NCBI GenBank assembly: GCA_965243175.1
Contig: OZ251532.1
Coordinates: 1,736,001 to 1,800,000 of the forward strand
Reading direction: 5' to 3'
DNA from: VXYL01 sp965243175
Lineage (GTDB): Bacteria > Pseudomonadota > Gammaproteobacteria > Pseudomonadales > Azotimanducaceae
Length of the DNA stretch: 64,000 nt
Positions 1 to 9,400 of this stretch are shown piece by piece. A program made the translations under genes and the position numbers. Under the pieces are notes generated by a model that was given only the letters and a program-made list of their open reading frames with translations, was not told the DNA's origin and did not search any database. The first letter of the stretch is position 1. Each line of letters begins with the position of its first letter.

Positions 1-702
1 CTGGACTACCGACTCAACGACCTTTCCGCGGTGCGCAACGCGATCACGTCGATGGTCCAAGGCGTTTCCGAACCACACGTCGAAATGCGCCCCATGCGCT
101 TCGTCGTCTCCGAGAACCTTGGTGGGCGAGCCGAAGAGCGCAGCCTCGGCGAACTGAGCGGCGGCTGCCGGGCAGTCCTCGCGTTGGCCGGCGACTTGGC
201 GCGGCGAATGGCCCAGGGCAATCCCTACTTGGCGGATCCACTCCAGTCCGAAGCCGTTGTGCTGATCGACGAAGTGGATCTCCACCTCCATCCGTCCTGG
301 CAGCAGCGCATCCTTGAAGACCTGACGCGGACGTTTCCGAACGCCCAGTTCATCGTCTCGACGCACAGCCCCCAAGTGCTGACCACGGTCAAGCCGGAGC
401 AAGTCGTCGAACTGCACCGTGAAGACGGCGCGGTCGCCGCCAGTCGCTCGGCGGCCACGACCTATGGTGCGGAGGCTGGCGACGTGCTCGTGACCGTCAT
501 GGGCGTGAAGGCCAGACCCGCCAACGACTTCACCGGGAAGCTCGACGAGTACCTGGGCCTCGTCGGGCGCGGAAACGGCACGTCGCAGGACGCGAGAGCA
601 CTGCGAAAGGAACTGGAAGAACTGTCTCCCCAGGACCCGGCGCTCGACCGCGCCGACATGGAGATGGCCAGGCAAGCCGCGATTGGCGGTGCCGACTCAT
701 GA
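1..702 (+). CDS. AAA-family ATPase, PtuA-like, C-terminal part (Septu defence)
   Basis: The reading frame is open from the first base of the window, so only the C-terminal 233 residues are present. They include an ABC/SMC-type signature (LGELSGGCRAVLALAGDLA), a Walker B with switch acids (AVVLIDEVDLHLHPSWQQ) and a switch histidine (FIVSTHSPQVL), as in AAA_15/AAA_21 and OLD-like ATPases. The next gene overlaps it by 4 bp and encodes an HNH protein of the PtuB/TIGR02646 type, so a Septu PtuA role is the best reading. In Septu the ATPase senses infection and controls the nuclease partner. The Walker A motif lies outside the window. Another ATPase paired with an HNH protein, such as a retron effector pair, is the main alternative. 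Confidence 0.8.
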   Translation: MDYRLNDLSAVRNAITSMVQGVSEPHVEMRPMRFVVSENLGGRAEERSLGELSGGCRAVLALAGDLARRMAQGNPYLADPLQSEAVVLIDEVDLHLHPSWQQRILEDLTRTFPNAQFIVSTHSPQVLTTVKPEQVVELHREDGAVAASRSAATTYGAEAGDVLVTVMGVKARPANDFTGKLDEYLGLVGRGNGTSQDARALRKELEELSPQDPALDRADMEMARQAAIGGADS

Positions 703-1436
703 AGCGCATTCGGACAATGGTCGCGCCCACGCCAGGACTATCGAGCTACCTCGACGAGGCGACGGGGCCGAGCTACGGCGAGTTCAGAGACTATGGACAA
801 GGCGCTGCCTACAGGGAGCTCATCGCCGCCTTGGTCGATCTTCAGCGAGGATTATGCGGATACTGCGAGATCGACCTGCTTGATTCGGACCGTCAGATCG
901 AGCACGTCGCGCCTCAACGCAGCCATCCCGACGCAGCCCTGCGCACCTCCAACATGATCGCTTGCTGCAAAGGCGGCACTGCGAGCGCGTCCAATGACGA
1001 AGAGCGGTTTCTCAAGCCGCCGAAGCGCAACCTCAGCTGCGGTCAGGCGAAAGGAGCAACCGACGATCCGCGGTTCCTGGACCCACGCAGCCTGCCCGCG
1101 CTTCCCTCGCTCTTGGTCGTCCGGTTCAACGGCCGAGTCGAGGCCGACGGCAATGCCTGCCGGTCGGAAGAGGAAGCCGCCAGAGTCGAGAGGACGATAG
1201 AGATCCTAGGCCTCAACGTCGAACGGCTGCGAGCGAACAGGGAAAGACGATGGAGAGACCTGCTCGCCGTCTGGGAACCGCATTTGCGGAGCGACGACGC
1301 AATGACCAAAGGTGCGCGGAACGAGCTGCTGCCCAGCGAGGATGGTCGCCTGGCGCCTTTCTTCACGACGAGGCGCAGTTTCTTCGGGCGCTACGGCGAG
1401 GACGTCCTCTCGCTGGCGCCCGATGGTTGGGTATAG
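699..1436 (+). CDS. ptuB: HNH endonuclease, PtuB-like (TIGR02646 family)
   Basis: A 245-residue protein starting in an ATGA overlap with the upstream ATPase, which implies translational coupling. Near residue 53 it has the zinc-finger-like HNH opening GLCGYCE, followed by the catalytic-type segment QIEHVAPQ, and then a CCKGG and NLSCGQAKG region expected to hold the other metal ligands. This order fits the TIGR02646 family, to which PtuB of Septu and the retron Ec78 effector belong. It is predicted to cut nucleic acid when released by its ATPase partner. It ends just before a convergent desaturase gene. Confidence 0.82.
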   Translation: MKRIRTMVAPTPGLSSYLDEATGPSYGEFRDYGQGAAYRELIAALVDLQRGLCGYCEIDLLDSDRQIEHVAPQRSHPDAALRTSNMIACCKGGTASASNDEERFLKPPKRNLSCGQAKGATDDPRFLDPRSLPALPSLLVVRFNGRVEADGNACRSEEEAARVERTIEILGLNVERLRANRERRWRDLLAVWEPHLRSDDAMTKGARNELLPSEDGRLAPFFTTRRSFFGRYGEDVLSLAPDGWV

Positions 1437-1463
1437 CGGAACGGCTAGAAGAAGAGTCGCCCT

Positions 1464-2657
1464 TCAAGCCGTGCGCAGCGGCATCGTGTAGGACTTCAGC
1501 TCGCGCACGAAATCCCCCAGCGCTTGGATGCCGGTGTTCTCCGCGGCCGTACACCACTCCTTGAACGCGCTCAGCAGGTCGTCGCGGTTGCCGCTGCGCT
1601 TGGCCCAGACGGCGTTCAGTTCCAAGCGCTTTTCGTAGATGGTCTTCAGCACCGGGCTGGATTCCACGATGGCCTTGATGTCGCGGCGTTCGCGGTCGCC
1701 GATCATGATTTCTTCGCGGCAGAGGACGCGGCGGGCGCGTTTGAGGAGGCGGTGGGCGGAAACGTCGGCGCGGCGGATTTCCTGGCGGGCGAGGGGGGCC
1801 ACCACGTCTTCCGCGTAGCGGGACATGACGCGGAAGCGGTCGTTCAGGACGGCCCACACGGTGTCCATGTCGATGTTCGACTTGCCGCTGCGGCGGGAGA
1901 CCACCGGGCCGGTGGAGCGCGGCTTGGCCCAGCCGGCGAGGGCGAAGACGCGGATCCAGAACCAGCCGATGTCGAACTCCCAGGGCTTCACGGAGAGCTT
2001 GGCGGAGTTGGGATAGGTGTGGTGGTTGTTGTGGAGTTCCTCGCCGCCGATGAGGATGCCCCAGGGGACGAGGTTCTTGGCTGCGTCCGGCGTCTCGAAG
2101 TTGCGGTAGCCGGTGTGGTGGCAGACGCCGTTGATGACCCCGGCGGCGAAGATCGGTATCCACAGCATCTGCACAGCCCAGATGAGAATGCCGACGCTGC
2201 CGAAGAGCGCGATGTCCGCGGCGGCCATGAGGCCGATGCCCAGGTACGGACGCGCCACGAAGACGTTGCGCTCCCACCAGTCGTCCGGCGTGCCCTTGCC
2301 GTACTTCGCCATCGTCTCCGGCGTGCGGCCCTCGCGGTAGTACTCGGTGCCCTTCCAGAAGATCTCCTTCAAGCCGTGGACCTGCGGGCTGTGCGGATCG
2401 TCCTTGGTTTCCGTGGTGGCGTGGTGCTTGCGATGCACTGCCGTCCACTCCTTCGTGATCATGCCGGTGGTCAGCCACAGCCAGGAGCGGAAGAAGAAGG
2501 CGAGGCCGGGGCTCAAGTCCAAGGCGCGGTGCGCCGAGTGGCGGTGCAGATACACCGTGACGGCGACAATCGTCACATGCGTGACGACCAGCGTGTAGAC
2601 GATGGCCGCCCCCACGGAGAGGCCGACCGCGCCGTACCACCAGTCCATCAAGTCCAT
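1464..2657 (-). CDS. Membrane fatty acid (acyl-CoA) desaturase
   Basis: A 397-residue integral membrane di-iron desaturase. The three histidine boxes are visible: HRHSAH (about residue 38), HRKHH (about 75) and HNNHH (about 225), in the order and spacing of the delta-9 acyl-CoA/acyl-lipid desaturase family. Hydrophobic spans flank box 1 and lie between boxes 2 and 3. The ATG at 2657 is chosen because GAGGAG lies 6-7 bases upstream and because protein similarity to the family starts there, although the frame is open further upstream. It should insert a cis double bond in saturated acyl chains and tune membrane fluidity. A C-terminal extension of about 100 residues follows the last box. Confidence 0.9.
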   Translation of the reverse strand: MDLMDWWYGAVGLSVGAAIVYTLVVTHVTIVAVTVYLHRHSAHRALDLSPGLAFFFRSWLWLTTGMITKEWTAVHRKHHATTETKDDPHSPQVHGLKEIFWKGTEYYREGRTPETMAKYGKGTPDDWWERNVFVARPYLGIGLMAAADIALFGSVGILIWAVQMLWIPIFAAGVINGVCHHTGYRNFETPDAAKNLVPWGILIGGEELHNNHHTYPNSAKLSVKPWEFDIGWFWIRVFALAGWAKPRSTGPVVSRRSGKSNIDMDTVWAVLNDRFRVMSRYAEDVVAPLARQEIRRADVSAHRLLKRARRVLCREEIMIGDRERRDIKAIVESSPVLKTIYEKRLELNAVWAKRSGNRDDLLSAFKEWCTAAENTGIQALGDFVRELKSYTMPLRTA

Positions 2658-2847
2658 GTCGTCTCCTCTCGCGACATCCTCAACGCCGCTGCGCCGCCGT
2701 TCGCGTGGCATCGCGCAGGCACAACGTCGATTCTGACAACTTGGCCACGCGAAAACCACAACCGTTCGCGCCGATTCGTCGCCGCGAACACGCCGACTCG
2801 AACCATAGTGCAACCACGGGCGGCTTTCGAGTCCCGGCCGCGTCGGA

Positions 2848-3252
2848 TCAAGCCAGCGCTTCGCGCAACGCGGCAACCCGTTCCGCCACCACCGCCATGT
2901 CCACGTCGCCCACGGGCCCCGCGTTCCACACCGGGCCGGGCCAAGCGATGTCCTCCGCGTAGCGGGCGATGACGTGGACGTGCAGCTGCGGCACCTGGTT
3001 GCCGAGCGCAGCGACGTTGATCTTCTCGGCGGCGAACAGGCTCTGAAGCATGCGCGAAGCAAGGGCGATTTCGCCGAACAGCGTTGGCGCATGGGCCGCC
3101 GGCAGGTCGTGGAAGTCGCGCAGGGCGTCGAGGCGCGGCACGAGGATCAGCCACGGGAAGCGGTGGTCGCGCATGAGCAGCGCACTGCACAGCGGCAGGT
3201 CGGCGAGATGTTCGCAATCGGCGGCAAGGCGTTCGTGCAGCGTGAATGGCAT
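2848..3252 (-). CDS. HIT-family protein (histidine triad hydrolase/transferase)
   Basis: A 134-residue single-domain HIT protein. The signature near residue 94 is PQLHVHVIAR, where the first position of the classic triad is Gln, a variant common in one bacterial HIT subgroup. The middle His expected to form the nucleotidyl intermediate is kept. The N-terminal segment (LLMRDHRFPWLILVPR) fits the family's first beta strands. The likely substrate is a nucleoside phosphoramidate or dinucleoside polyphosphate, but it cannot be read from sequence. It stands between the desaturase and the DUF3604 gene on the same strand, with a short gap on the upstream side. Confidence 0.87.
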   Translation of the reverse strand: MPFTLHERLAADCEHLADLPLCSALLMRDHRFPWLILVPRLDALRDFHDLPAAHAPTLFGEIALASRMLQSLFAAEKINVAALGNQVPQLHVHVIARYAEDIAWPGPVWNAGPVGDVDMAVVAERVAALREALA

Positions 3253-3276
3253 CGTCGTCTCCCCTGGGTTGAAGCG

Positions 3277-5856
3277 TCAGCGCGGGCGATGGCCGCCCAC
3301 CCAGACCGGGCTGCTCCAAGCGATGGCGTCGTTGGCTTGCGTCACGCGCACATAGTAGTAGTCGCCGTGCCGTACGCCTTCGTCCAGCACCTCGAACGAA
3401 ACGTCCATCTCCCCCTCCGCGACAACGCGGCGCAGCGTGATCGCGTCCTCGTAGCCGTCGAACGGCAGCGTTTCGCGCACCACGCCGTCCTCCAAGTCGC
3501 GGAGCACGAGCACCGTTTCGCTGCCCGGCACCGTCCGGTGCCATCGATAGCGTGGCGGACCGCCGCCGAACTCGCTGCCCGCAGCGAGCTTCACGGTCAG
3601 CGTGGCGCCGCGTCGGACCTCCGCCAGCGAGAGCCTGATCGAGCTGGTGCCGCCTCGGGTATGCGTGCTGAAGGCAACGCTCGAACCGTCCGTCACGTCC
3701 ACCGCTTGCGTGTTCGCGTTGTGGAAGTTCATGCCCTTCGCGGCGGTCACCGTGGCGCCTTCGACGGTGATGTCGCCGCGCCACCAGCGCCAGCCGCGTG
3801 GATTGTCGCCCGGATGGAACGGCTCGGCGGGGGAGGAGAAGGTCAGCAGCACGTCGCCGTCCTGCGCCCGCGCCTGTTCGGTCAGGTAGTCGCGTTCCCA
3901 AAGCACCGCGTCGTTCTTCATCACGGTGACGGTGTGGATAGGCGCCGTGCCGACAACGCGGCCAGCAATGCGCCTGCTCTCGGCGAACGGCGTCCGCGTG
4001 CCCATCTCGGCGCCGTTCACCGTGACGTCGAAGATGATCCGGTCGCCCGTGGTCGCGTAGGCGGCGAGGTTCTTCATGGCGTCGAAGAGCGCGTCCCGCG
4101 TCCCAGTTGCCGCACGCAGAGCGCCCAGGCCGCCGCGTTGGGAAAGCGAACCGCCCAAGGGCGCGGTGTAGCCCGGCTGGCTCAAGTGGTTGTCGCTGGC
4201 GGCGGTGAACCCCACTTGGTGGCCGTGCTGCAAGTACATGCGCCCGAACCACTCGAAGCTGCCGTGCTGCGACATGATCTCCACCAGCGGCTGCAGCAGC
4301 GGGTCGCTCTGCCGGTAGTCGCCAGCCTGGTGCGCGTGCGGAATCACCACCACGTCGTGGGGATCGTGATGGTCGCGCAAACCCTGGTAAAGCGCCGAGA
4401 GCCTGCCGTATTCCTGCGCCGGAATGCGCTTGCGGTCGTCCGGTGTGCGGAACAGCACGTTGTGGTGGCCGCCCTGGATGTTCTGGATCGTCCACTCGTA
4501 GCCGAGGAACGCCACGAAGCCGCGGTCCTCGCTCGCGGTGGGCGCACGCGGCAAGCGCGGCGAGCCGGAGAATCGGCGCACGTTCTCGCGCAGCACGTTC
4601 CACTCGAAATCGTCCATCCAGATGTCGTGTTCGGAGTGGGTCACGTAGTCCAAGCGAGCATCGTCGCGCGCCCAGATCATGAACCGCTCCGGCGTGCCCA
4701 CCCCCTCGGCGAAACCGGAATGCCCGTGCGTGTCGCCCCAGTAGATGCGGCGCGTCGGCGCGGTTTCCACCAGCACCGGATTCGCCACCCCCACGATGTC
4801 GCCAGCCTCCGAGCGAAACGCGAAGCGACGCACCCCGGGCGAGTCGAACCGCACGTCGTGCAGAACGACGATGGCGTTCCCACCGGCCGGAATCTCGCGG
4901 AACGGCTCGCCGTTCACCGTCACCTGCCACGCCGGAATCGGCCCCGTCGCCCGGTTGTAGAAGCGGTCCTCGGCGCGCACGGCAACCGAGAACGGCTCCC
5001 CCACCGCCACCACCGAAGGCGCGAAGCCGTGGACGCCAGCCACTTCGCCGCCAACCACCACGATGGGCTGGATGGGCAGGCTCACCGGCTCGAAGGTGCC
5101 GTCGAAATCGACGTAGAGCGGCAGCGGCATCCGGTCGCTGGAGAAGCTCGGCAGCAGCAGTCCGCGCCCGCCCCCGGCGGTGTCGCCGTAGGTGACGGTC
5201 ACCATGTCGCCCGCCGTCAGATGGCCGGAAATGACGCGGAACACCAGCGTGTCCTGGGCGCCTCGGAAGCCGCCGTGCATGCCGCTCATCGGCGTGGTCG
5301 AGCGGGAGAAGCGCACGGTGGGATTGGACGACGCGATGGTGACGTAGTTGTCGCCTGCCTCGTCGTCGGTCTGGAACGCCATGCCGGTCATGAAGTGGCG
5401 GGCAACCACGAAGCCGCCCCCCGGTTCGATGTCCTTCGCGCCGACCGTGTAGGTCTGGCGAATCGTCACGTGGCTGCGCACCTCGAACGGGCCGGCGTCC
5501 GCCACAAGCCGCCCGATGGCGTCCGGCTGCTCATCGAGCAGCGCCATTTCGCGAATGGTCGGGTCGAGACGCGAGGCGCGGCCAGCGTTGGCCGGATAGG
5601 CCAAGGCGCCGGACGCCGCCTGGGTCGCGTTCACCGGCACGTAGCGCCCGGTGAGCGAATAGGCGTTGATCCAGTCCCACAAGGTCTTCGCCCGCGCCAC
5701 GGCATTGGCGCGGTTGGTGGGAAGCTCCGCCGTGGACGCCTTCAGCGCCTCCACCCGGGCCCGCAGTTCCGGCGCCAGATAGTCGTCTTCGGCCAACGCC
5801 GAACAGCACACGAGAACGCCAAGCGCCAGCGCAAGGCATCCCGGAAACCGCTTCAT
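3277..5856 (-). CDS. Secreted DUF3604 protein (PHP-like metallohydrolase fold)
   Basis: An 859-residue protein with an N-terminal signal peptide (MKRFPGCLALALGVLVCCSA, cleavage expected after ALA near residue 22). The DUF3604 region starts near residue 370 with YWGDTHGHSGFAEG and continues through DYVTHSEHD, VVIPHAHQAG and FTAASDNHLSQPG, a spread of His/Asp typical of a PHP-like metal site. Members are often called 'DUF3604 domain protein' and their substrate is unknown. The start overlaps the stop of the upstream peptidase gene by ATGA, so the two are translationally coupled. The C-terminal 250 residues look like beta-rich domains. No specific substrate is claimed. Confidence 0.88.
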   Translation of the reverse strand: MKRFPGCLALALGVLVCCSALAEDDYLAPELRARVEALKASTAELPTNRANAVARAKTLWDWINAYSLTGRYVPVNATQAASGALAYPANAGRASRLDPTIREMALLDEQPDAIGRLVADAGPFEVRSHVTIRQTYTVGAKDIEPGGGFVVARHFMTGMAFQTDDEAGDNYVTIASSNPTVRFSRSTTPMSGMHGGFRGAQDTLVFRVISGHLTAGDMVTVTYGDTAGGGRGLLLPSFSSDRMPLPLYVDFDGTFEPVSLPIQPIVVVGGEVAGVHGFAPSVVAVGEPFSVAVRAEDRFYNRATGPIPAWQVTVNGEPFREIPAGGNAIVVLHDVRFDSPGVRRFAFRSEAGDIVGVANPVLVETAPTRRIYWGDTHGHSGFAEGVGTPERFMIWARDDARLDYVTHSEHDIWMDDFEWNVLRENVRRFSGSPRLPRAPTASEDRGFVAFLGYEWTIQNIQGGHHNVLFRTPDDRKRIPAQEYGRLSALYQGLRDHHDPHDVVVIPHAHQAGDYRQSDPLLQPLVEIMSQHGSFEWFGRMYLQHGHQVGFTAASDNHLSQPGYTAPLGGSLSQRGGLGALRAATGTRDALFDAMKNLAAYATTGDRIIFDVTVNGAEMGTRTPFAESRRIAGRVVGTAPIHTVTVMKNDAVLWERDYLTEQARAQDGDVLLTFSSPAEPFHPGDNPRGWRWWRGDITVEGATVTAAKGMNFHNANTQAVDVTDGSSVAFSTHTRGGTSSIRLSLAEVRRGATLTVKLAAGSEFGGGPPRYRWHRTVPGSETVLVLRDLEDGVVRETLPFDGYEDAITLRRVVAEGEMDVSFEVLDEGVRHGDYYYVRVTQANDAIAWSSPVWVGGHRPR

Positions 5857-7706
5857 GCCGCGACGCTCTGCTCGACCAGCGCCTCGAAGGCGTCGATGCG
5901 GCTTTCCAGCCGATTCAGCGTGGCGCGCCAGAAATCCGGTTCGGCGAGGTCCACGTCCAGATGCTTGGCCGCCAAGTCCTCCGCCGTCATCCGCCCGGTA
6001 TCGCGCAGCAGCGCCTCGTAGCGGGCGAAGAAGCCGTCGCCGAACGCTTCCCGGCGGGCGTGAACGCCCAAGCTGAACAAGTAGCCGAAGAGGTAGGGGA
6101 AGTTGTAGAAGCTCAGCCCCGAAATGTAGAAGTGCAGCTTGTTCGCCCAGAACAGCGGGTCCGGTTCCGCCAGGCAGTCGCCGTACTGGTTCTCCCATGC
6201 CGCGCTCATCAGCGCCTTGAGTTCGTCGGGCCGCTGCGGGCGTTCGGCGCGGGCCTCGTAGAAGCGGCGCTCGAACTCGAAGCGGGTGGGGATGTTCAGC
6301 ACGAAGGCCACCAGCGCCGCGGCTTCCTCCCAGACGATGCGCAACTGCGCGGCTGGCGTCTTCGCCCGCGCGAGCAGTGCGTCGCGCACCACGCTTTCGC
6401 CGAAGGTGCTGGCGGTCTCGGCGATGGACATGCCGTAGCTGCGCTGGCTGTGCGGCAGGTCGCGCATCGCCCAGCTGTGGAAGGCGTGGCCGAGTTCGTG
6501 CGCCAAGGTGATGACGTCGCTTTCGCCGCCGGTGTACGTCATGTAGACGCGGGGAGTGCGCGACTTGTGGAAGCCGGTGCAGTAGGCGCCGGGGCGCTTG
6601 CGGCTGCCGACCGTGCCTTCGATCCACTTGTTGCCGGCCATCATCGATACGAACTCGCCCATGCGCGGATCGACGGTGCCGTAGGACTCGGCGATCAGCT
6701 CCACCGCCTCGGCATAGGCGATGGGCTGCTCCTCCGCATCCGCCGCGACCGGCGCCGGCGCCCGCTGATCCCACGGCCCGTAATGCGCCTTGCCGTACGC
6801 CTTCGCCTGCAACCGGGCGGCGCGACGCGCCAGCGGAACGCCCTCTTCGGCCACGCCGAGCACGGCGTCCAGCGTCTCCTTGCGGATGCGGTTCATGTGC
6901 AGCGGCGCATCGAGGAAGTGGACTTCGCGCTCCGGCTTGGAACGCCGCCGACACATTTCCAGCCGCCAGCCGGCAATCGCGTTGATGGCCGCGGCGCAGG
7001 ATTCCGCGTGTTCGTCCCAGGCCGCGTTGATGGCCCGCCAAGCGCCCTCACGCAACCCATCGTCCGCGGAAAGCAGCAGCCCGCTCGCTTCCGCAAGGCC
7101 CAAGGAGCGCGTCTCGCCCTCCACGTCCACTTCGCACGAGAGCGTGCCGGAAAGCTGGTCGTAGAGCCGGCCCCAGGCGTGGATGCCGTCCTGCGACAGG
7201 TTGGAGACGAGGGTTTCCTGCTCGAGCGGCAGGATTTCGTGGCGGCGCTCGCGCGAGTGCTGCACGGCGAACCGCGACGCTTCCACCGCCGGGTCGTCCA
7301 AATAGGCATCGACCACCGCGTCCGGCGCCAAGTCGAGGAACTGCGAAAGCGGCTCCGCGGCGTTCGAGAAGCGCTTCTGCACCGCTTGCAGCCGCCCGAG
7401 CAGCGCCAGCGCGGCGTCGTCCTTGCTGTCCACGCTCAAGCAGCATTCGGCGTAGCCCTCGGCATCGTGGAGCAGCACGCCGGTACGCTCCGCAAGCCCG
7501 AAGATCGCCCGCGCCTCGGCGATCAGCTCCGCCGTCGAAATCCCTTCCAACGAAGGATCGTCGATGGCCGGAGAAAGCGCGGCGTTGCGGCGTTCGATCT
7601 CGCCGATGAGCCTATCGACTTCGGCCAGGTCCGCTTCCAGTTCGGGGGAGTCGGCGGCGGGATATTCGCTGGCCAAGTCCCAGCGTTCGCCTTGGATGGT
7701 GGGCAT
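5853..7706 (-). CDS. pepF: M3-family oligoendopeptidase (PepF-type)
   Basis: A 617-residue cytoplasmic zinc metallopeptidase of clan MA, family M3. The zinc-binding HEXXH helix is seen as LAHELGHAFHSW around residue 400, followed by the expected glutamate-containing helix (SIAETASTFGESV). Length and order match the PepF/oligoendopeptidase F group, which cleaves peptides of roughly 6-20 residues. The start at 7706 (MPTIQGERWDL) has GAGGCG upstream; the open frame extends further but reads as non-family sequence. It forms a two-gene unit with the downstream DUF3604 gene through a 4 bp overlap. Confidence 0.93.
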   Translation of the reverse strand: MPTIQGERWDLASEYPAADSPELEADLAEVDRLIGEIERRNAALSPAIDDPSLEGISTAELIAEARAIFGLAERTGVLLHDAEGYAECCLSVDSKDDAALALLGRLQAVQKRFSNAAEPLSQFLDLAPDAVVDAYLDDPAVEASRFAVQHSRERRHEILPLEQETLVSNLSQDGIHAWGRLYDQLSGTLSCEVDVEGETRSLGLAEASGLLLSADDGLREGAWRAINAAWDEHAESCAAAINAIAGWRLEMCRRRSKPEREVHFLDAPLHMNRIRKETLDAVLGVAEEGVPLARRAARLQAKAYGKAHYGPWDQRAPAPVAADAEEQPIAYAEAVELIAESYGTVDPRMGEFVSMMAGNKWIEGTVGSRKRPGAYCTGFHKSRTPRVYMTYTGGESDVITLAHELGHAFHSWAMRDLPHSQRSYGMSIAETASTFGESVVRDALLARAKTPAAQLRIVWEEAAALVAFVLNIPTRFEFERRFYEARAERPQRPDELKALMSAAWENQYGDCLAEPDPLFWANKLHFYISGLSFYNFPYLFGYLFSLGVHARREAFGDGFFARYEALLRDTGRMTAEDLAAKHLDVDLAEPDFWRATLNRLESRIDAFEALVEQSVAA

Positions 7707-7798
7707 CGTTCGCCTCGCTGTGGCGGGAAACGGCCATCGTACCGCACCGGCGGATGCGCGATTTCGGGGACTCCCTCCCGATGCCCCGGCCTGAGCAG

Positions 7799-8722
7799 CT
7801 ACTGCTCCACCACCATCTGTTCCACCGCCGCCAACTCGTTCTGCAACATGCCGGCCATGCGGAAGACATGCGACGGGAAGATGTGCTTCGGGCGTTCCAC
7901 CTGCGGCCTGGGCACGTCCGTGGCGTCCAGCAGCAGCGTGAGATGCGCCAGTTCCGAGACCAGCGTGGTGGCGAGGTGGTAGACGTCCGACGGCGCGATG
8001 TCGCGGCGGCGCAGTTCGCGGCGCAGATTCAGTTGCAGCACCTCGATGCCCTGGCTGGCGCCGATGGCCTGCGCGAGCGAGAGACATTCCAGTACGCGAC
8101 GGTAGACGTCCCCCGGAACCTTGCCGCTCTCGAACGGCGGCAGCACGCCGTAGACCGGCACCGCCGCGTCCTCCGTCAACACGCCAGCCACGTACGTCGC
8201 GGCCAGTTCCAGCAGATCGTAGACGTCCGCCGGCAGAATCGGCTGGTCCAGCATCAGGTTCAGCTGGCGGCTGGCCTGCACGACTTCCCGCAGCACGTCC
8301 CGCGGCAGCTGCTCGGGAACGAACGGCGGCAGTTCGGTGCTGTAGGTGACGCCCAGCTCCTTGCGCACGAGGTCGAGCTGGTCGTGCGCGCCGGTCACGA
8401 ACTTGATGACGTCCCCCGGCGCGATGACTTCCTCGTGCGGCACCGGCGGCATCGGCAGCTCCTCAACGCCAAGCTGCGCCGCCAGCCGATTGGCCTTGCG
8501 ATGCAACGTCCGCGCCTGGTAGAGCACGTGCCGTGGCTGCGCGTGGTCGACGATCCAGGCCGGCGCATCGAGCACCGGCTTGCCCATGACGTTGCGGATC
8601 AGCTCCACGTCCGCCGCGACCTGGCCAACCACCTGGTAGACGTGCGCGGGCGTGACCTCTTCGGCAGCGCTGGCGAAACCGCTCAGCGCCCATGCGACGA
8701 ACAGCGCGACGGTCTTCTTCAT
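7799..8722 (-). CDS. Periplasmic helical repeat protein of unknown function
   Basis: A 307-residue protein with a clear signal peptide (MKKTVALFVAWALSGFASA, cleavage near residue 19). GGAGGG precedes the ATG at 8722. The mature part is built from about eight degenerate repeats, each opened by a hydrophobic-x-Pro-x-(D/H)-Val pattern: TPAHVYQ, QPRHVLY, APGDVIK, LPRDVLR, LPADVYD, VPGDVYR, APSDVYH and FPSHVFR. Each is followed by 15-25 residues of predicted amphipathic helix. No catalytic motif was found. The family is not recognised; a scaffold or binding role in the periplasm is a guess. It is transcribed on the same strand as the tmRNA just upstream. Confidence 0.75.
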   Translation of the reverse strand: MKKTVALFVAWALSGFASAAEEVTPAHVYQVVGQVAADVELIRNVMGKPVLDAPAWIVDHAQPRHVLYQARTLHRKANRLAAQLGVEELPMPPVPHEEVIAPGDVIKFVTGAHDQLDLVRKELGVTYSTELPPFVPEQLPRDVLREVVQASRQLNLMLDQPILPADVYDLLELAATYVAGVLTEDAAVPVYGVLPPFESGKVPGDVYRRVLECLSLAQAIGASQGIEVLQLNLRRELRRRDIAPSDVYHLATTLVSELAHLTLLLDATDVPRPQVERPKHIFPSHVFRMAGMLQNELAAVEQMVVEQ

Positions 8723-8782
8723 TGGCTCCCTCCGTTGCCGGGCCGACGGTTCAGAGCCTAGGAGCATAGCGCAACCCGTACG

Positions 8783-8821
8783 CAACGGGCGCACTCCCGC
8801 GCCCAACGGGCGCACTCCCGC
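8783..8821. repeat. Two tandem copies of an 18 bp unit between ssrA and the repeat-protein gene
   Basis: The unit caacgggcgcactcccgc occurs at 8783-8800 and again, identical, at 8804-8821, giving a 21 bp period. It lies between the tmRNA 3' end and the next gene downstream on the minus strand. The function is unknown; it may be a local duplication. Confidence 0.7.
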
Positions 8822-8876
8822 TGCCCAGCGGCAGCGTGGCAGCAAAGGCCACCTGGAGTGTAGTAAAGGAAGGGGT

Positions 8877-9249
<373 letters not shown>

Positions 9250-9293
9250 GGCGGTACGAAGGAAGTTCGCTCCTTCGCTATCCAAGTGCCGCC

Positions 9294-9324
9294 ATCATAG
9301 CAGCCTTCGCCAAGCGTTGCGCAA
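9294..9324 (-). promoter_or_regulatory. Candidate sigma-70 promoter for ssrA
   Basis: Upstream of the tmRNA on the minus strand are TTGCGC (9324-9319) and TATGAT (9299-9294), separated by 19 bases. The mature 5' end at 9249 lies about 45 bases downstream, which fits a 5' leader removed by RNase P. The spacing is longer than ideal, so this is tentative. Confidence 0.35.
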
Positions 9325-9400
9325 GCGAAAAACGCGCTTGACGGCAACGGCCAGCACCACGCAGAATGTAAAGCAAACTTGACATTTCGAGGTGGCCCAA

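Noticed and set aside
1524..2972. Long open frame on the plus strand opposite the desaturase gene
   Set aside because: It is the complement of the desaturase; the sequence reads as low-complexity Ala/Gly/Val/His, with no ribosome binding site.
2848..3252. Gln in place of the first His of the HIT triad as a broken active site
   Set aside because: This variant is common in one HIT subgroup and the catalytic His is kept.
2974..6021. 1015-codon open frame on the plus strand opposite the HIT and DUF3604 genes
   Set aside because: It is a GC-skewed antisense shadow with Arg/His/Val-rich composition and no domain.
8783..8821. Two 18 bp repeats as a mini CRISPR array
   Set aside because: The spacing between copies is only 3 bp, so there is no spacer; it is a simple duplication.
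9379..9384. TTGACA just before the hydrolase gene as a promoter
   Set aside because: It lies only 8-22 bases before the possible starts, leaving no room for a -10 and a transcript start.
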